NCBI GenBank assembly: GCA_016787045.1
Contig: JAEUVA010000025.1
Location: forward strand, 116,946 to 180,945
DNA: 64,000 nucleotides
Direction of reading: 5' to 3'
Source of the DNA: Chitinophagales bacterium
GTDB lineage: Bacteria; Bacteroidota; Bacteroidia; Chitinophagales; LD1
Numbering within the stretch: position 1 is the first letter of the stretch; each line of letters starts with the position of its first letter. The position numbers and the translations under genes are program-made. The notes under the pieces are model-generated. The model worked only from the letters and a program-made list of their open reading frames with translations. It searched no databases and was not told the DNA's origin. Of this stretch, positions 49,646 to 58,996 are shown piece by piece.

Positions 49646-51082
49646 TCACATTTTTTTCAAACCCAGCTTCTCTCCCAGTTTCTGCATCATTTGCAAGGCC
49701 TCGTCAATATCGTTCCTGATTTTACCCTCTAAGATGGCTTCCTTGATTTCCTCTTTAATAATGCCGATTTCTTTGCCGGGCTTAATGCCAAAATATTGCA
49801 TAATAAACTCTCCGCTAATAGGTGGTTGAAAATTGCGCACCCTGTCTTTCTCCTCCACTTCTTTCAACTTTTCGCGTACTACTTCAAATTTCATGAGGTA
49901 GCGCTTCACTTTTTCGCGGTTTTTGGAAGTGATGTCTGCTTCGCAAAGCGAAAGCAAACTCTCAATATCGTCACCGGCTTCAAACAATAATCTGCGCAAT
50001 GCGCTGTCAGTTATTTCTTCTTTGGTAAGCGCAATAGGGCGTAGGTGCAGGTACACCATTTTACGTACAAACTTCATTTCGGCACCCATGGGCAGTTTCA
50101 TTCGCCCAAAAATTTTAGGTACCCATTTGCTGCCCAGCACCTCGTGGCCATGAAAGGTCCACCCTGTACCTTCTATAAATTTTTTAGTAGGCGGTTTAGC
50201 AATATCGTGCAGCACTGCCGCCCAGCGCAACCACAAATTGTTGGTGGCTTTGGTTATGTTATCTAACACTTGCAGCGTATGAAAAAAATTGTCTTTATGC
50301 CCTTTGCCTTCATAATTTTCCACACCTTTCAGTTGCTGAAATTCCGGAAAGATAATTTCGAGCAAGCCACTCTCCTCCAGCAACACAAATCCCACACTTG
50401 GTTTTGCTGCCAGAATAATTTTATTGAGTTCATCCGTAATTCGCTCCTGCGAAATAATCTTGATGCGTTCACGATTTCGCTTGATGGCCTCAAAGGTTTC
50501 GGGCAATATGGTGAACCCCAATTGTGTGGCAAACCGAATGGCGCGCATCATACGCAGCGGGTCATCACTAAAGGTAACATCAGGATCTAGTGGTGTGCGA
50601 ATGAGCTTTTTCTCCAAATCCTCTAATCCATCAAAGGGGTCAATCAACTCACCAAAGTTGGCTGCATTCATAGAAACCGCCATAGCGTTAATCGTAAAGT
50701 CCCTTCGGTTTTGGTCATCTTGCAAGGTACCGTTTTCCACAATGGGCTTGCGCGAATCACGCTGGTACGATTCTTTACGCGCACCTACAAACTCTACATC
50801 GTACCCCTGCCATCTAAACTGTGCTGTGCCAAAGTTTTTAAAGTAATTGACTTGCAAATCGGTTGAAATGTATGAAGCAGTTTTTTGAGCCAGTTCCATA
50901 CCATGTTGTTGGTTGCCACTATTGGGCGATACGGTTACAAAGTCAATATCTTTGCAGGTACGGCCAAGCAACTGGTCGCGCACAAATCCGCCTACAGCAT
51001 ACGTTTGTAAATTTAGTTCGGCTGCCGCCCGCGCTACTTGCGCAAACACCGGATGCGAAAGATTGAACTGATAATTTTTCAT
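49646..51082 (-). CDS. cca: tRNA nucleotidyltransferase/poly(A) polymerase family protein with HD domain
   Basis: 478-residue class II nucleotidyltransferase. Seen: GGFVRDQLLG at 31-40 with the catalytic pair in KDIDFV (Asp45, Asp47), the RRDFTINAMA and DPLRMMRAIRFATQLGF blocks that define the CCA-adding family, and an HD phosphohydrolase domain (VLHDIAKPP) near residue 290. It probably adds or repairs CCA on tRNA; poly(A) polymerase activity cannot be excluded. The next gene upstream is tRNA-Glu, which already encodes its own CCA. Confidence 0.9.
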   Translation of the reverse strand: MKNYQFNLSHPVFAQVARAAAELNLQTYAVGGFVRDQLLGRTCKDIDFVTVSPNSGNQQHGMELAQKTASYISTDLQVNYFKNFGTAQFRWQGYDVEFVGARKESYQRDSRKPIVENGTLQDDQNRRDFTINAMAVSMNAANFGELIDPFDGLEDLEKKLIRTPLDPDVTFSDDPLRMMRAIRFATQLGFTILPETFEAIKRNRERIKIISQERITDELNKIILAAKPSVGFVLLEESGLLEIIFPEFQQLKGVENYEGKGHKDNFFHTLQVLDNITKATNNLWLRWAAVLHDIAKPPTKKFIEGTGWTFHGHEVLGSKWVPKIFGRMKLPMGAEMKFVRKMVYLHLRPIALTKEEITDSALRRLLFEAGDDIESLLSLCEADITSKNREKVKRYLMKFEVVREKLKEVEEKDRVRNFQPPISGEFIMQYFGIKPGKEIGIIKEEIKEAILEGKIRNDIDEALQMMQKLGEKLGLKKM

Positions 51083-51115
51083 CTGCTTGGAAAATTATCT
51101 CCGGGCCAAAAACAA

Positions 51116-51142
51116 AAATCCCCGCTTGGTGCGCAGGGATTT
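51116..51142 (-). terminator. Terminator of the tRNA-Glu transcript
   Basis: AAATCCC (51116-51122) pairs with GGGATTT (51136-51142), with an inner CGC/GCG stem and a TTGGT loop. Read on the - strand it follows the tRNA 3' end by 7 nt and is followed by a T-rich stretch. It isolates the tRNA from the cca gene. Confidence 0.8.
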
Positions 51143-51149
51143 TTTTGAG

Positions 51150-51224
51150 TGGTACCGCGTAGGGGAATCGAACCCCTATTACCTCCGTGAAAGGGAGGCG
51201 TACTAACCGTTATACGAACGCGGC
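51150..51224 (-). tRNA. tRNA-Glu (anticodon TTC)
   Basis: On the - strand the cloverleaf is complete: acceptor GCCGCGT/ACGCGGT, D arm with GGTTAG, anticodon stem CCTCC/GGAGG with loop CTTTCAC (anticodon TTC), and T arm AGGGGTTCGATTCCCCT. The discriminator is A, and CCA is encoded (51150-51152). The first pair is G1-U72, a wobble that I recall from other Bacteroidota Glu tRNAs. Confidence 0.96.
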
Positions 51225-51300
51225 ATTCTGCCGAAGCGGGCGCAAATGTAGTATTTTTTTGGAAGCTAAAAACCTCTACGCCAAAAACTATTTTTAGCCG

Positions 51301-51804
51301 ATGATTCGCATCGGCCTTCTTAGCGATACCCACGGCTACACTGACCCCAAAATTTTTGATGCCTTCAAAGATGTAGATGAAATTTGGCATGCCGGTGATA
51401 TTGGCTCATTGGAAGTATGCCATCAACTGGCAAAGATTAAGCCGCTTTATGCCGTTTACGGCAATATAGATGGCCGAGAAATCAGAGCTGAGTACCCAGA
51501 GAACTTGATTTTGGAAAGAGAAAACCTAAAAATTCTGCTCACCCACATTGGCGGTTATCCGGCCAGTTATTCGCCCAGAGCAAGAAAGCTTATTGAGGAG
51601 CATCGGCCAGATGTTTTCATTTGCGGCCATTCACACATTCTTAAAGTAATGCGCGACCCTAAGTACAACCTATTGGCCATTAACCCGGGTGCTGCCGGTG
51701 TACAAGGTTTTCACCATGTTAAAACTGTGCTTCGTTTTGTACTACATGACGGTAAAATAGAACAACTTGAAGCCATAGAGCTGGGGCGCAGAGGAGCCCT
51801 ATAA
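51301..51804 (+). CDS. Metallophosphoesterase, YfcE/MJ0936 family
   Basis: 167-residue cytosolic phosphodiesterase. Seen: SDTHG (Asp9, His11), HAGDIG (Asp33), YGNIDG (Asn55), THIGGYP and CGHSHILKV, the complete set of dinuclear metal ligands. Known members hydrolyse phosphodiesters such as bis-pNPP or 2',3'-cNMP; the natural substrate is unclear. Length matches the family. It is divergent from tRNA-Glu, 76 bp away. Confidence 0.92.
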   Translation: MIRIGLLSDTHGYTDPKIFDAFKDVDEIWHAGDIGSLEVCHQLAKIKPLYAVYGNIDGREIRAEYPENLILERENLKILLTHIGGYPASYSPRARKLIEEHRPDVFICGHSHILKVMRDPKYNLLAINPGAAGVQGFHHVKTVLRFVLHDGKIEQLEAIELGRRGAL

Positions 51805-51864
51805 CTCATGTAACTATCCTCAGATTTACGCGTAAAATGGATTGTTGACCACACAATACCAAAC

Positions 51865-52530
51865 ATGCGCGTAATCCTGACACTTTTCACTCTGTTGGCA
51901 TTTCTTACCTCCTTGGCCGTTACCGGCCATTCTTTACCAATTGATACAACCACAGGCAAAGTCATCTACCGCGCACAAATGGAGGTTTCTAAAAAGTTAT
52001 CGCAAGAGCGAATTTATGCTGCTTTGCAAAACTGGTTTAGCACCCACCCCGAAGTATGCAACCGATGCAACAAACCTGAGAACACCGATGGTGTGAATAC
52101 TAAAAACTATAAAGAAGTACAGCGGGTTTTCAATAACTCTTCGCCCTTGCAAAGCATAGACCCCGAAAGCACCCGTATGGCCATACGGATTATTGACCGC
52201 TATTTTGCCGATGAAGACGAAGCACTTAAAGTAGTTTACACTGAATACTACGTGGTGATAACAGTAAACGGCAACAAAGTAAGTGCCGAAATCAGCGATA
52301 TCCGTTACAATCATTTTAACCATCGCTCATACATGCTCCAGCGCATTGGTAACTGGAGTGATGTGTTATCATTTGACTCGGTAAATACCATAGAGCATCT
52401 GTTGGCTAATGGGCAAAACAATGATGAATTGCTAAAATTATTTACGTACATCCACGAAGACATTCAGCGCTTTTTTGCACAAATGCAAAACCATTTGCAA
52501 AATACTGCCGCCCTGGTTTCTGCTGAATAG
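51865..52530 (+). CDS. DUF4468 family exported protein
   Basis: 221-residue protein with a signal peptide (about 1-22). The mature start LPIDTTTGKVIYRAQMEVSK and following helix SQERIYAALQNWFSTH fit the DUF4468 pattern, a Bacteroidota family with a TBP-like fold and unknown role. Two Cys (CNRC, near residue 71-74) may form a disulfide or metal site. Later residues include a helix-rich end. Surface or periplasmic location is predicted; no partner is evident. Confidence 0.75.
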   Translation: MRVILTLFTLLAFLTSLAVTGHSLPIDTTTGKVIYRAQMEVSKKLSQERIYAALQNWFSTHPEVCNRCNKPENTDGVNTKNYKEVQRVFNNSSPLQSIDPESTRMAIRIIDRYFADEDEALKVVYTEYYVVITVNGNKVSAEISDIRYNHFNHRSYMLQRIGNWSDVLSFDSVNTIEHLLANGQNNDELLKLFTYIHEDIQRFFAQMQNHLQNTAALVSAE

Positions 52531-52611
52531 TGCATGAACTTGTCATTTACTAGTAGTTTCATCCAAACAGTTTTGCATTTCCTCATGCATGGCTTTTTGT
52601 AGTATTGCCGC

Positions 52612-52926
52612 ATGAATAAGTTTTTAGCATTTGTCACTACACTATGTATGGCTGCATCGTGCAGCAAAAAAATCGTATCACCAACAGCGGTAACCGAGTT
52701 ACAAAATCCATCCAACGCCCTTTCACTTTACAATAATTTTTGCGTCCGTTGCCATGGCGATGGGGGCTACAGCGGCAAAGCTCCTAACCTTGCGAAATTT
52801 GCCGGAGATAAAAATGATGCTGTGCAGATTATCCAATCTGGTGAAGGCCGTATGCCGGCATTCAAAGATAGGTTAACGAGGATAGAAATAGACGCTCTAG
52901 CCGATTATGTATTAAGTTTAAAATAA
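52612..52926 (+). CDS. Small c-type cytochrome lipoprotein
   Basis: 104-residue protein with a signal peptide ending in MAASC, a likely lipidation site at Cys17, and one cytochrome c domain with CVRCH (about 44-48) and a C-terminal MPAFKDRL segment whose Met is the probable sixth heme ligand. It likely carries electrons in the periplasm at a membrane surface. No oxidase or dehydrogenase gene lies beside it; anmK follows after 2 bp, so the two are co-transcribed. Confidence 0.85.
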   Translation: MNKFLAFVTTLCMAASCSKKIVSPTAVTELQNPSNALSLYNNFCVRCHGDGGYSGKAPNLAKFAGDKNDAVQIIQSGEGRMPAFKDRLTRIEIDALADYVLSLK

Positions 52927-52928
52927 CT

Positions 52929-54020
52929 ATGGAAAGATATCGCGTAATAGGTTTAATGAGTGGCAGCTCTCTAGATGGCTTAGACATTGCTTGCTGCACA
53001 TTTGAAAAAGAAAACAACCGATGGTCATTTCGCATTGAACAAACAGATGTAGTGGTTTATCCCGATGAATGGATACAGGACATCAAAGCCCTACCCATTT
53101 CAACTGCCAAAAAACTTTGGGAAACCCACGCTACTTTGGGCACGTACTTTGGAGAACAAGTAAAGCTGTTTGTAGAAAAAAATAACCTGAGCGAAGTGGT
53201 TGACTTCGTGGGCTCGCATGGCCACACCATTTTTCATTTTCCAGACAAAAAATTTACCACCCAAATTGGCGATGGAGCCGCCATAGCCGCCATGGTTAAC
53301 CTACCGGTAGTTTGCGATTTTCGCAGTGCCGATATTGCCGATGGAGGACAAGGCACCCCCATTGTACCTATTGCCGATAAATTACTTTTTCCTGATTACA
53401 AGTATTGCCTCAATATTGGCGGCATAGCTAACATCAGCAGCAAATCAAATGAAACTATTATAGCATTTGACATTTGCCCGGCCAATCAGGTGCTCAATAT
53501 GCTAGCTAACCGGCTGGGTAAAGAATACGATAAAAATGGTGCCATGGCTTCCGGTGGACAGGTTTGTAGCGAACTACTTGAGAAACTGAATGCGCAGGGC
53601 TACTATGCAAAAATGTACCCCAAGTCGTTAGACAACAGCTTCTCCCGCGAAATTATCCTACCGCTTTTAGAAGAACACTCCATTTCTACTGAAGATAAGC
53701 TATGTACATTTACAGAGCACATCGCTATGCAGATGAAGCAGCACTTGTATTTGATAGAAACACACGAGGGATTACCAAAACATAGCGGTAAAAAGATGCT
53801 AGCTACTGGTGGCGGAGCATTCAACAGCTACCTGATGGAACGGATCGAAAAAGTAACCGGTATAACGGTAGAAGTACCTGAACCTGAGATTGTAAAATTT
53901 AAGGAAGCACTGGCTATTGCATTTATGGCTGTGCTGCGTATGCGCAATGAGGTAAACGTGCTGCGCAGCGTAACCGGTGCCACCCGCGACTCTGTTGGCG
54001 GGGCAGTTTATAGACCGTAA
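52929..54020 (+). CDS. anmK: Anhydro-N-acetylmuramic acid kinase
   Basis: 363-residue kinase of the ASKHA fold that phosphorylates 1,6-anhydroMurNAc, with ring opening, to MurNAc 6-phosphate in cell-wall recycling. Seen: N-terminal GLMSGSSLDGLDI (8-20), GSHGHTIFHFPD, VCDFRSADIADGGQGTPIVP, LNIGGIANIS and a C-terminal ATGGGAFNSYLMERI. Full length. It follows the cytochrome gene by 2 bp. MurQ, the next enzyme of the pathway, is not in the window. Confidence 0.93.
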   Translation: MERYRVIGLMSGSSLDGLDIACCTFEKENNRWSFRIEQTDVVVYPDEWIQDIKALPISTAKKLWETHATLGTYFGEQVKLFVEKNNLSEVVDFVGSHGHTIFHFPDKKFTTQIGDGAAIAAMVNLPVVCDFRSADIADGGQGTPIVPIADKLLFPDYKYCLNIGGIANISSKSNETIIAFDICPANQVLNMLANRLGKEYDKNGAMASGGQVCSELLEKLNAQGYYAKMYPKSLDNSFSREIILPLLEEHSISTEDKLCTFTEHIAMQMKQHLYLIETHEGLPKHSGKKMLATGGGAFNSYLMERIEKVTGITVEVPEPEIVKFKEALAIAFMAVLRMRNEVNVLRSVTGATRDSVGGAVYRP

Positions 54021-54076
54021 AGGAGTTGCTTGCATCTTTCAACTGTAGAATTATTTTTATATAAAATTAGGCCTGC

Positions 54077-54808
54077 ATGTTGGAGCATATCAAACTGGAT
54101 AATCTCTTGTTTATTGATATAGAAACTGTGCCTGCGGCACCCAATTTTTCAGAGCTGAGCAATGCTATGCAGGAGTTATGGGCATACAAACACAGCTTGG
54201 TATCGAAAGCAGAAAACGAAACATCTGAAGATGGCTACCTGATGCGAGCCGGGGTGTATGCAGAGTTTGCAAAAATTATCTGCATCAGTATGGGCTACTT
54301 TTATACCGAAAAAACGGGCAAAAGAATCCTTCGGCTTAAATCTTTTTCAGGAGATAATGAAAAAGAATTACTGAGTGCATTTGCCGAGTTGCTAAGCAGC
54401 AAGTTCAATAAGCCCAATATCTACCAGTTCTGCGGACATAATATCCGCGAGTTTGACATCCCGTTTATCTGCCGAAGGATGCTGGTTCATCAAACTCCAT
54501 TTCCTAAGTTGCTGGATAAGGCCGGTAAAAAACCTTGGGAATCGCAGGATGTGGACACACTACAACTGTGGAAATTTGGCGATTACAAACACTACACCTC
54601 TCTTAAACTTCTTGCGGAATTACTGCAAATCCCTACGCCCAAAGACCAAATTGAAGGTAAAGATGTATGCCGTGTGTATTGGCAAGAAAACGGATTGCAG
54701 CACATTGTAGAGTACTGTCAGAAAGATGTGGCTACTGTAGCTCGGCTCATACTTCGTTTTAAGGGCGAGAGCGGCACTTTGCAAGAGCAGGATATAGTGA
54801 TAGTGTAA
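54077..54808 (+). CDS. Predicted 3'-5' exonuclease, RNase H-like (PolB-like family)
   Basis: 243-residue DEDD-superfamily exonuclease. Seen: LLFIDIETVP with Asp14 and Glu16 (ExoI), GHNIREFDIPFICRR with Asn/Asp near residues 123-129 (ExoII) and VEYCQKDVATVARL with Asp (ExoIII). It is likely an exonuclease in DNA repair or RNA processing. There is no polymerase domain. Followed by comF after 14 bp, which hints at DNA metabolism. Confidence 0.85.
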   Translation: MLEHIKLDNLLFIDIETVPAAPNFSELSNAMQELWAYKHSLVSKAENETSEDGYLMRAGVYAEFAKIICISMGYFYTEKTGKRILRLKSFSGDNEKELLSAFAELLSSKFNKPNIYQFCGHNIREFDIPFICRRMLVHQTPFPKLLDKAGKKPWESQDVDTLQLWKFGDYKHYTSLKLLAELLQIPTPKDQIEGKDVCRVYWQENGLQHIVEYCQKDVATVARLILRFKGESGTLQEQDIVIV

Positions 54809-54822
54809 CGCCAACCAGAATT

Positions 54823-55530
54823 ATGCTGGCAATAGTAAATTCATATATAAATTCATTGGCTAATGCACTTTATCCAAAAATTTGCATTGGCTGTGGTAAC
54901 ACACTGCTATCAAAGGAGGAATATCTGTGCATAGGTTGCGAAATGGATTTACCACTAAGTAACTATTGGCAAAACTCTGATAACCGTTTAGCCAGAAGGT
55001 TTACCGGGCGCGTACCATTGGAGAATGTTACATCTTTGCTTCTCTTCAAAAAAGGCTCTATGGTACAGGAAATTGTCCACCACATCAAATACCGTGGCCG
55101 AAAAGATGCGGCTGTATATTTTGGACAAATGTTGGGCAATAAAATCAAAAAAACTGATTCAACCATTCAGAAAGCCGACCTCATAATCCCTGTGCCTTTA
55201 CATGCCAATCGCTTAAAAACCCGTGGTTACAATCAGTGTGATTACTTTGCACAAGGTTTAGCAGAGTCGTTACAAATCCCGTGGAGTGCAAAAGTGTTGA
55301 TTCGCCCGGCAGACAATATCTCTCAAACTAAAAAGAGAAAGCTAGACCGATGGGGCAATGTGGCAGAGATTTTTGATTTAGCAGATACATCTGCAATTGA
55401 AAACAATCACATTTTGCTGGTAGATGATGTGATTACTACTGGTGCCACCGCTGAAGCATGTATAACAAGTTTACTACAAGCAAAAAATGTTAAGGTGAGT
55501 TTTGCTGCCATAGCTACCGCAATATACTAA
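54823..55530 (+). CDS. ComF family protein (phosphoribosyltransferase-like)
   Basis: 235-residue protein with an N-terminal zinc ribbon (Cys21, Cys24, Cys36, Cys39), the RGYNQCDYFAQGLAESL segment of the ComF family and a PRPP-binding loop LLVDDVITTGATAEA near residue 198. ComF relatives take part in DNA uptake or in recombination after uptake; the true activity is not settled. No other competence genes are nearby. A 12-bp stem hairpin follows the stop codon. Confidence 0.9.
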   Translation: MLAIVNSYINSLANALYPKICIGCGNTLLSKEEYLCIGCEMDLPLSNYWQNSDNRLARRFTGRVPLENVTSLLLFKKGSMVQEIVHHIKYRGRKDAAVYFGQMLGNKIKKTDSTIQKADLIIPVPLHANRLKTRGYNQCDYFAQGLAESLQIPWSAKVLIRPADNISQTKKRKLDRWGNVAEIFDLADTSAIENNHILLVDDVITTGATAEACITSLLQAKNVKVSFAAIATAIY

Positions 55531-55534
55531 AACA

Positions 55535-55563
55535 CAAGAGCCACTGCTTAACAGTGGCTCTTG
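55535..55563. terminator. Bidirectional hairpin between comF and gldN
   Basis: Perfect 12-bp stem, CAAGAGCCACTG paired with CAGTGGCTCTTG, with a CTTAA loop. The U-run is weak in the + direction and moderate (GTGTTTTAG) in the - direction. It lies between two convergent genes. Confidence 0.8.
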
Positions 55564-55582
55564 AATATGGCACCAAATCTGT

Positions 55583-56404
55583 TTAGTAATTCCACAAATC
55601 GTGCTCAAAAGCAAAATTCTCATACTTCACACGATCGCTTTCTAACAAAGCATCCATACCGGTAGCGTACTCTTGAATGTTACGGTCGTACACGTTGCTT
55701 TCTTTGTAGATGTAGCTCTCAAATAAGCGGGCTTCAAACAAATCTTCCCAGCTCAAACGCACAGCATCATTCTTTGGATTGAACACCTCATGGCGAGCAA
55801 TAGTAGGGCGAAGATCCGGATAGTAAATCCAGTACATGGTCATATCGCCACGGTAGTTGCCAGTGGCATCATAATCTTCCATGATTGGAGCTATACCAAT
55901 AATACGGCACATCATAGTAGAAGTTTCCTCATCAAAAAACCAGTCTTCTTTCACCCGATATTTCACTATCTTATCCCAAGTCAGTTCGTTCTTCTGAATC
56001 ACCTGTTCTTCTTCCAATGTAATGGGGTTAATCTGCATAACTGTGTCCACGCGCATACCTAACTTGGTTACATCGGCTACAGACATTACTTGTTTAAACT
56101 GATCAGCATCTACAACTGCCGGATCGTAAACAGTTAACTCACCATTTTTGGCGGCATTATGCAAAATTTGAATCAACGGCTCTTGTGGGTACTTGAAGCA
56201 CAAGTTCATTTTTTCGCGTACATCTATCATTCTCCATATACGCTTAGCCCAAAATACATCTGCCTCGCGGATGTAATCGTATGGAATCACATCTTTCTCT
56301 TTAGTGGTGGTTTTTACCCAAGCCCCATCCAATGGCTCTTGAGCTACAGCCGCACCGCAAACAAGCAGAAGTGATGCTAAAAGAATTTTCCCTGACTTTA
56401 TCAT
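55583..56404 (-). CDS. gldN: Gliding motility/type IX secretion protein GldN (PorN)
   Basis: 273-residue periplasmic T9SS core component. Signal peptide about 1-21. The family segments DVFWAKRIWRMIDVREKMN near residue 48, VKEDWFFDEETSTMMCRIIGIAP and MYWIYYPDLRPTIARHEVFN are seen. With GldK it forms rings under the outer membrane. Last gene of the porP-gldKLMN set; 10 bp after gldM. Confidence 0.95.
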   Translation of the reverse strand: MIKSGKILLASLLLVCGAAVAQEPLDGAWVKTTTKEKDVIPYDYIREADVFWAKRIWRMIDVREKMNLCFKYPQEPLIQILHNAAKNGELTVYDPAVVDADQFKQVMSVADVTKLGMRVDTVMQINPITLEEEQVIQKNELTWDKIVKYRVKEDWFFDEETSTMMCRIIGIAPIMEDYDATGNYRGDMTMYWIYYPDLRPTIARHEVFNPKNDAVRLSWEDLFEARLFESYIYKESNVYDRNIQEYATGMDALLESDRVKYENFAFEHDLWNY

Positions 56405-56414
56405 AGTTCTATGT

Positions 56415-58049
56415 TTAGATAATGGTGAAAGCTATCTGACCCAATTTACGTGGTTGATTATCAGGACCTACCACTTTAATTTCGTCAATAAAGATAATAT
56501 CCTTCGGACGTGCACGCTTAATGAAATCTTTCATCTGCTGTGTAAATCCGGGGCCTTGCGCTTCTGATTTGAAAATTTCGCCTTTAGAGGAGAACACCAT
56601 TTGGTAGCTCAATACTTTAAACTGTGCTTCAAAATCAAAATTTTCTAACAATGCAATAACACCAGATTGCGCCTGCATAGTTCCGGGTTGTACATTACCA
56701 CCACGCAATTTACCGCTGGTAACTGGTACCGGATCCGGAATACGCTTGATACGAAATTCCTCAGAGCCCATTGATTGTACTTTACCATCAATTTTGGCGG
56801 ATACATTAATTTTACATTTCCCAACCGAAGTCACCTTGGCGGTATAGGTACCATCTGTATTTTTGCTCAGTGAACCGGCACCTTCAATAGATGCATTCAC
56901 ATCGTTTTGACCTACACCGGGTACAGATATTTTCATCGGGTTCTCAACACCAATGTAAAGTACATTCATTTTAGTTGGAGATACCACCACTGCACGTGCA
57001 GCAACTTGATATCCGCTTTCGAACGGATAGAAAGTGAAGCCGCCAGCAGGGTTTTTAACGCGGATAATACCGGCATATTTCTTTTCTCCAACACCTGAAC
57101 CACCCACCTCATACTTAGCCATACCGCCCTCGGCTTTAAGTTTACTGCCTTCTGAGTAACCTGCCGGAAGAGGATTTTCGGAGTCCACTTTGTCGTAAGA
57201 ACCATCAGGCAAACGCTTGAAACCACCTAAACCACCAATAAAAACTTCAGGTTGTTGGGTAGAGTTAAATGCAGCTAAAAAGATATCCGCCTTGTATGGC
57301 TGACCTTGCATGATATAGCTAGAAGGTGCAATTACTTTAGCAGAAAGTGCGTCAAATTTAAAATCGGTTTCGCCAATTTTTTTAATCAAATATTCTACTA
57401 CTGAACCTTCTGAACTGATTACATCATTCTGAAATTTACTCAAAATAGTAACAGCCGCAGTAACCGGAACGTGGTTAAAAGTGGCAAACTCCCATGTTCT
57501 CTTCTCTCCTGCTTTGGCTTTTGGCTCATCGGCATTTAGGGGGAGCTTAAAATTTGCGCGATCTTTTTCATCAACAAGTGCTAAAAATTTGTCGCGAGCT
57601 TGTTTAATTTTTTCTTGCAGATCTTTACCTTTTTGCTTGCCTTCTTTTGTTTTACTTCTTTCTTCTACAAAAGTACGGGTTGCTATGTCAATATTATCAC
57701 GCTGAACAATATCGCCTTTTTCGGGGTCTATTCCACCAGCCTCAGATATGATACTGTCTTTGTAAGTTTGTAACAAGGATTGAAGTTCAGCAGAAATTTT
57801 ACGGGCTTCCTGAGCCATGTCGTAGTATTTCTGTGCCTTACCTTTGTCTTGTTCCATTTGCTTCTCAAACTGCTTGTAAATGCCTTCATTCTTAGCATTC
57901 AAAGAGCCGTTTGATGATAGCAAGCCCTCGTTTACCAATTGAAAGGCGTTCAATACCTCGGTTGATACGTTCAAGGCAAGAAGGGCTGTTAACACGAGGT
58001 ACATCATGTTAATCATCTTCTGCCTGGGGGTCAGTTTACCACCTGCCAT
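56415..58049 (-). CDS. gldM: Type IX secretion motor protein GldM (PorM)
   Basis: 544-residue inner-membrane protein with one N-terminal transmembrane helix (about 12-34, in RQKMINMMYLVLTALLALNVS) and a long periplasmic rod of beta-rich domains that spans to the GldKN ring. Regions such as NVLYIGVENPMKISVPGV and GKLRGGNVQPGTMQAQSGVIA match PorM/GldM domains. With GldL it forms the rotary motor driven by proton motive force. Length and topology are standard. Confidence 0.96.
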   Translation of the reverse strand: MAGGKLTPRQKMINMMYLVLTALLALNVSTEVLNAFQLVNEGLLSSNGSLNAKNEGIYKQFEKQMEQDKGKAQKYYDMAQEARKISAELQSLLQTYKDSIISEAGGIDPEKGDIVQRDNIDIATRTFVEERSKTKEGKQKGKDLQEKIKQARDKFLALVDEKDRANFKLPLNADEPKAKAGEKRTWEFATFNHVPVTAAVTILSKFQNDVISSEGSVVEYLIKKIGETDFKFDALSAKVIAPSSYIMQGQPYKADIFLAAFNSTQQPEVFIGGLGGFKRLPDGSYDKVDSENPLPAGYSEGSKLKAEGGMAKYEVGGSGVGEKKYAGIIRVKNPAGGFTFYPFESGYQVAARAVVVSPTKMNVLYIGVENPMKISVPGVGQNDVNASIEGAGSLSKNTDGTYTAKVTSVGKCKINVSAKIDGKVQSMGSEEFRIKRIPDPVPVTSGKLRGGNVQPGTMQAQSGVIALLENFDFEAQFKVLSYQMVFSSKGEIFKSEAQGPGFTQQMKDFIKRARPKDIIFIDEIKVVGPDNQPRKLGQIAFTII

Positions 58050-58095
58050 TTTGCTTTATATTAGTTTTGGGTTATTTAATTGATTTTCAATAAAA

Positions 58096-58893
58096 TTAAA
58101 CGGCTTTCATGGCAGATAACATGTTACCATAAACCTGATTTAATGAAGCAAGGTTTTTGTTCAACGCGGTCAGATTCTCTTTGTACTTAGTAGCATCATT
58201 TGCTGTTTCAGATAATGCCTGAGCAGCTGCATTTAAGTTGCCAAAGAATTTGTTCATGGCTTTCAAGTGGTTGTTAGAGTCTTGCAATTCCAATTCATAA
58301 ATAGCGTTTAGCTGCGATAAGTTAACGCTCATTTTTTGTACTTGCTCGTGGTAAGTTTTTGAGTGCTGGGCACCATCGCCTATGCTAGATACAGCACTAG
58401 TGGCTTGAGCAGCCGCTTGTGCAAATGAATTAATTTGACCGGCAGCAGTTTTTGCATTCTTAGAAAAATCGTTAGCTGCTACTGTAGCTTCGGTAAGGTC
58501 GTTCAACTTTGAAACACTTTCTCCCAAAGAAGAAAATCCTTTTCCTAAACTGTTGATCAAATCCGGGCCTACTTTGGCATCGCTAAGCATTTTGTCTAGC
58601 TGCTGGGTGAGCGGCTTTTGATTTTTGTTGGCAGGTCCTTCTGCTGCTAACTCAGGATATACTCTTTCCCACTCGTACTCTGCGTGCATAGCACCTTGTG
58701 GTTCAAAAGCAGAAATTACGAAAATCAACACCTCAGTACTCATACCCACAATCAACATGATATCAGCACCTTTCCAGTGCATAATTTTAAACAAGGCACC
58801 GGCAATTACTACTGCCGCACCGAGTGAATAAGCATAGTTCAAATAGGTTCTTGCTTTTTGTCCTGCTAATGGGTGATTTTGAAAAGAAGCCAT
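58096..58893 (-). CDS. gldL: Type IX secretion motor protein GldL (PorL)
   Basis: 265-residue inner-membrane protein with two transmembrane helices (about 17-38 and 42-62) and a long cytosolic helical part. The second helix has GMSTEVLIFVISAFEP with Glu54, the equivalent of the protonatable glutamate shown to be essential in F. johnsoniae GldL. It gives the stator of the GldLM motor. 46 bp upstream of gldM; 103 bp after gldK. Confidence 0.96.
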   Translation of the reverse strand: MASFQNHPLAGQKARTYLNYAYSLGAAVVIAGALFKIMHWKGADIMLIVGMSTEVLIFVISAFEPQGAMHAEYEWERVYPELAAEGPANKNQKPLTQQLDKMLSDAKVGPDLINSLGKGFSSLGESVSKLNDLTEATVAANDFSKNAKTAAGQINSFAQAAAQATSAVSSIGDGAQHSKTYHEQVQKMSVNLSQLNAIYELELQDSNNHLKAMNKFFGNLNAAAQALSETANDATKYKENLTALNKNLASLNQVYGNMLSAMKAV

Positions 58894-58996
58894 GGTTTTT
58901 GGTTTTGGTTTTAGTTTTTTAGGTTAAACAAAAGAATATTAGAGTTTTTAATAGAAAAACTTGGTTGTTGTTAATTTCGGTAAGTAAGTATCATTA

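Noticed and set aside
51079..51390. Open frame across tRNA-Glu on the - strand
   Set aside because: It runs through the tRNA, its terminator and the start of the phosphoesterase gene; a shadow frame.
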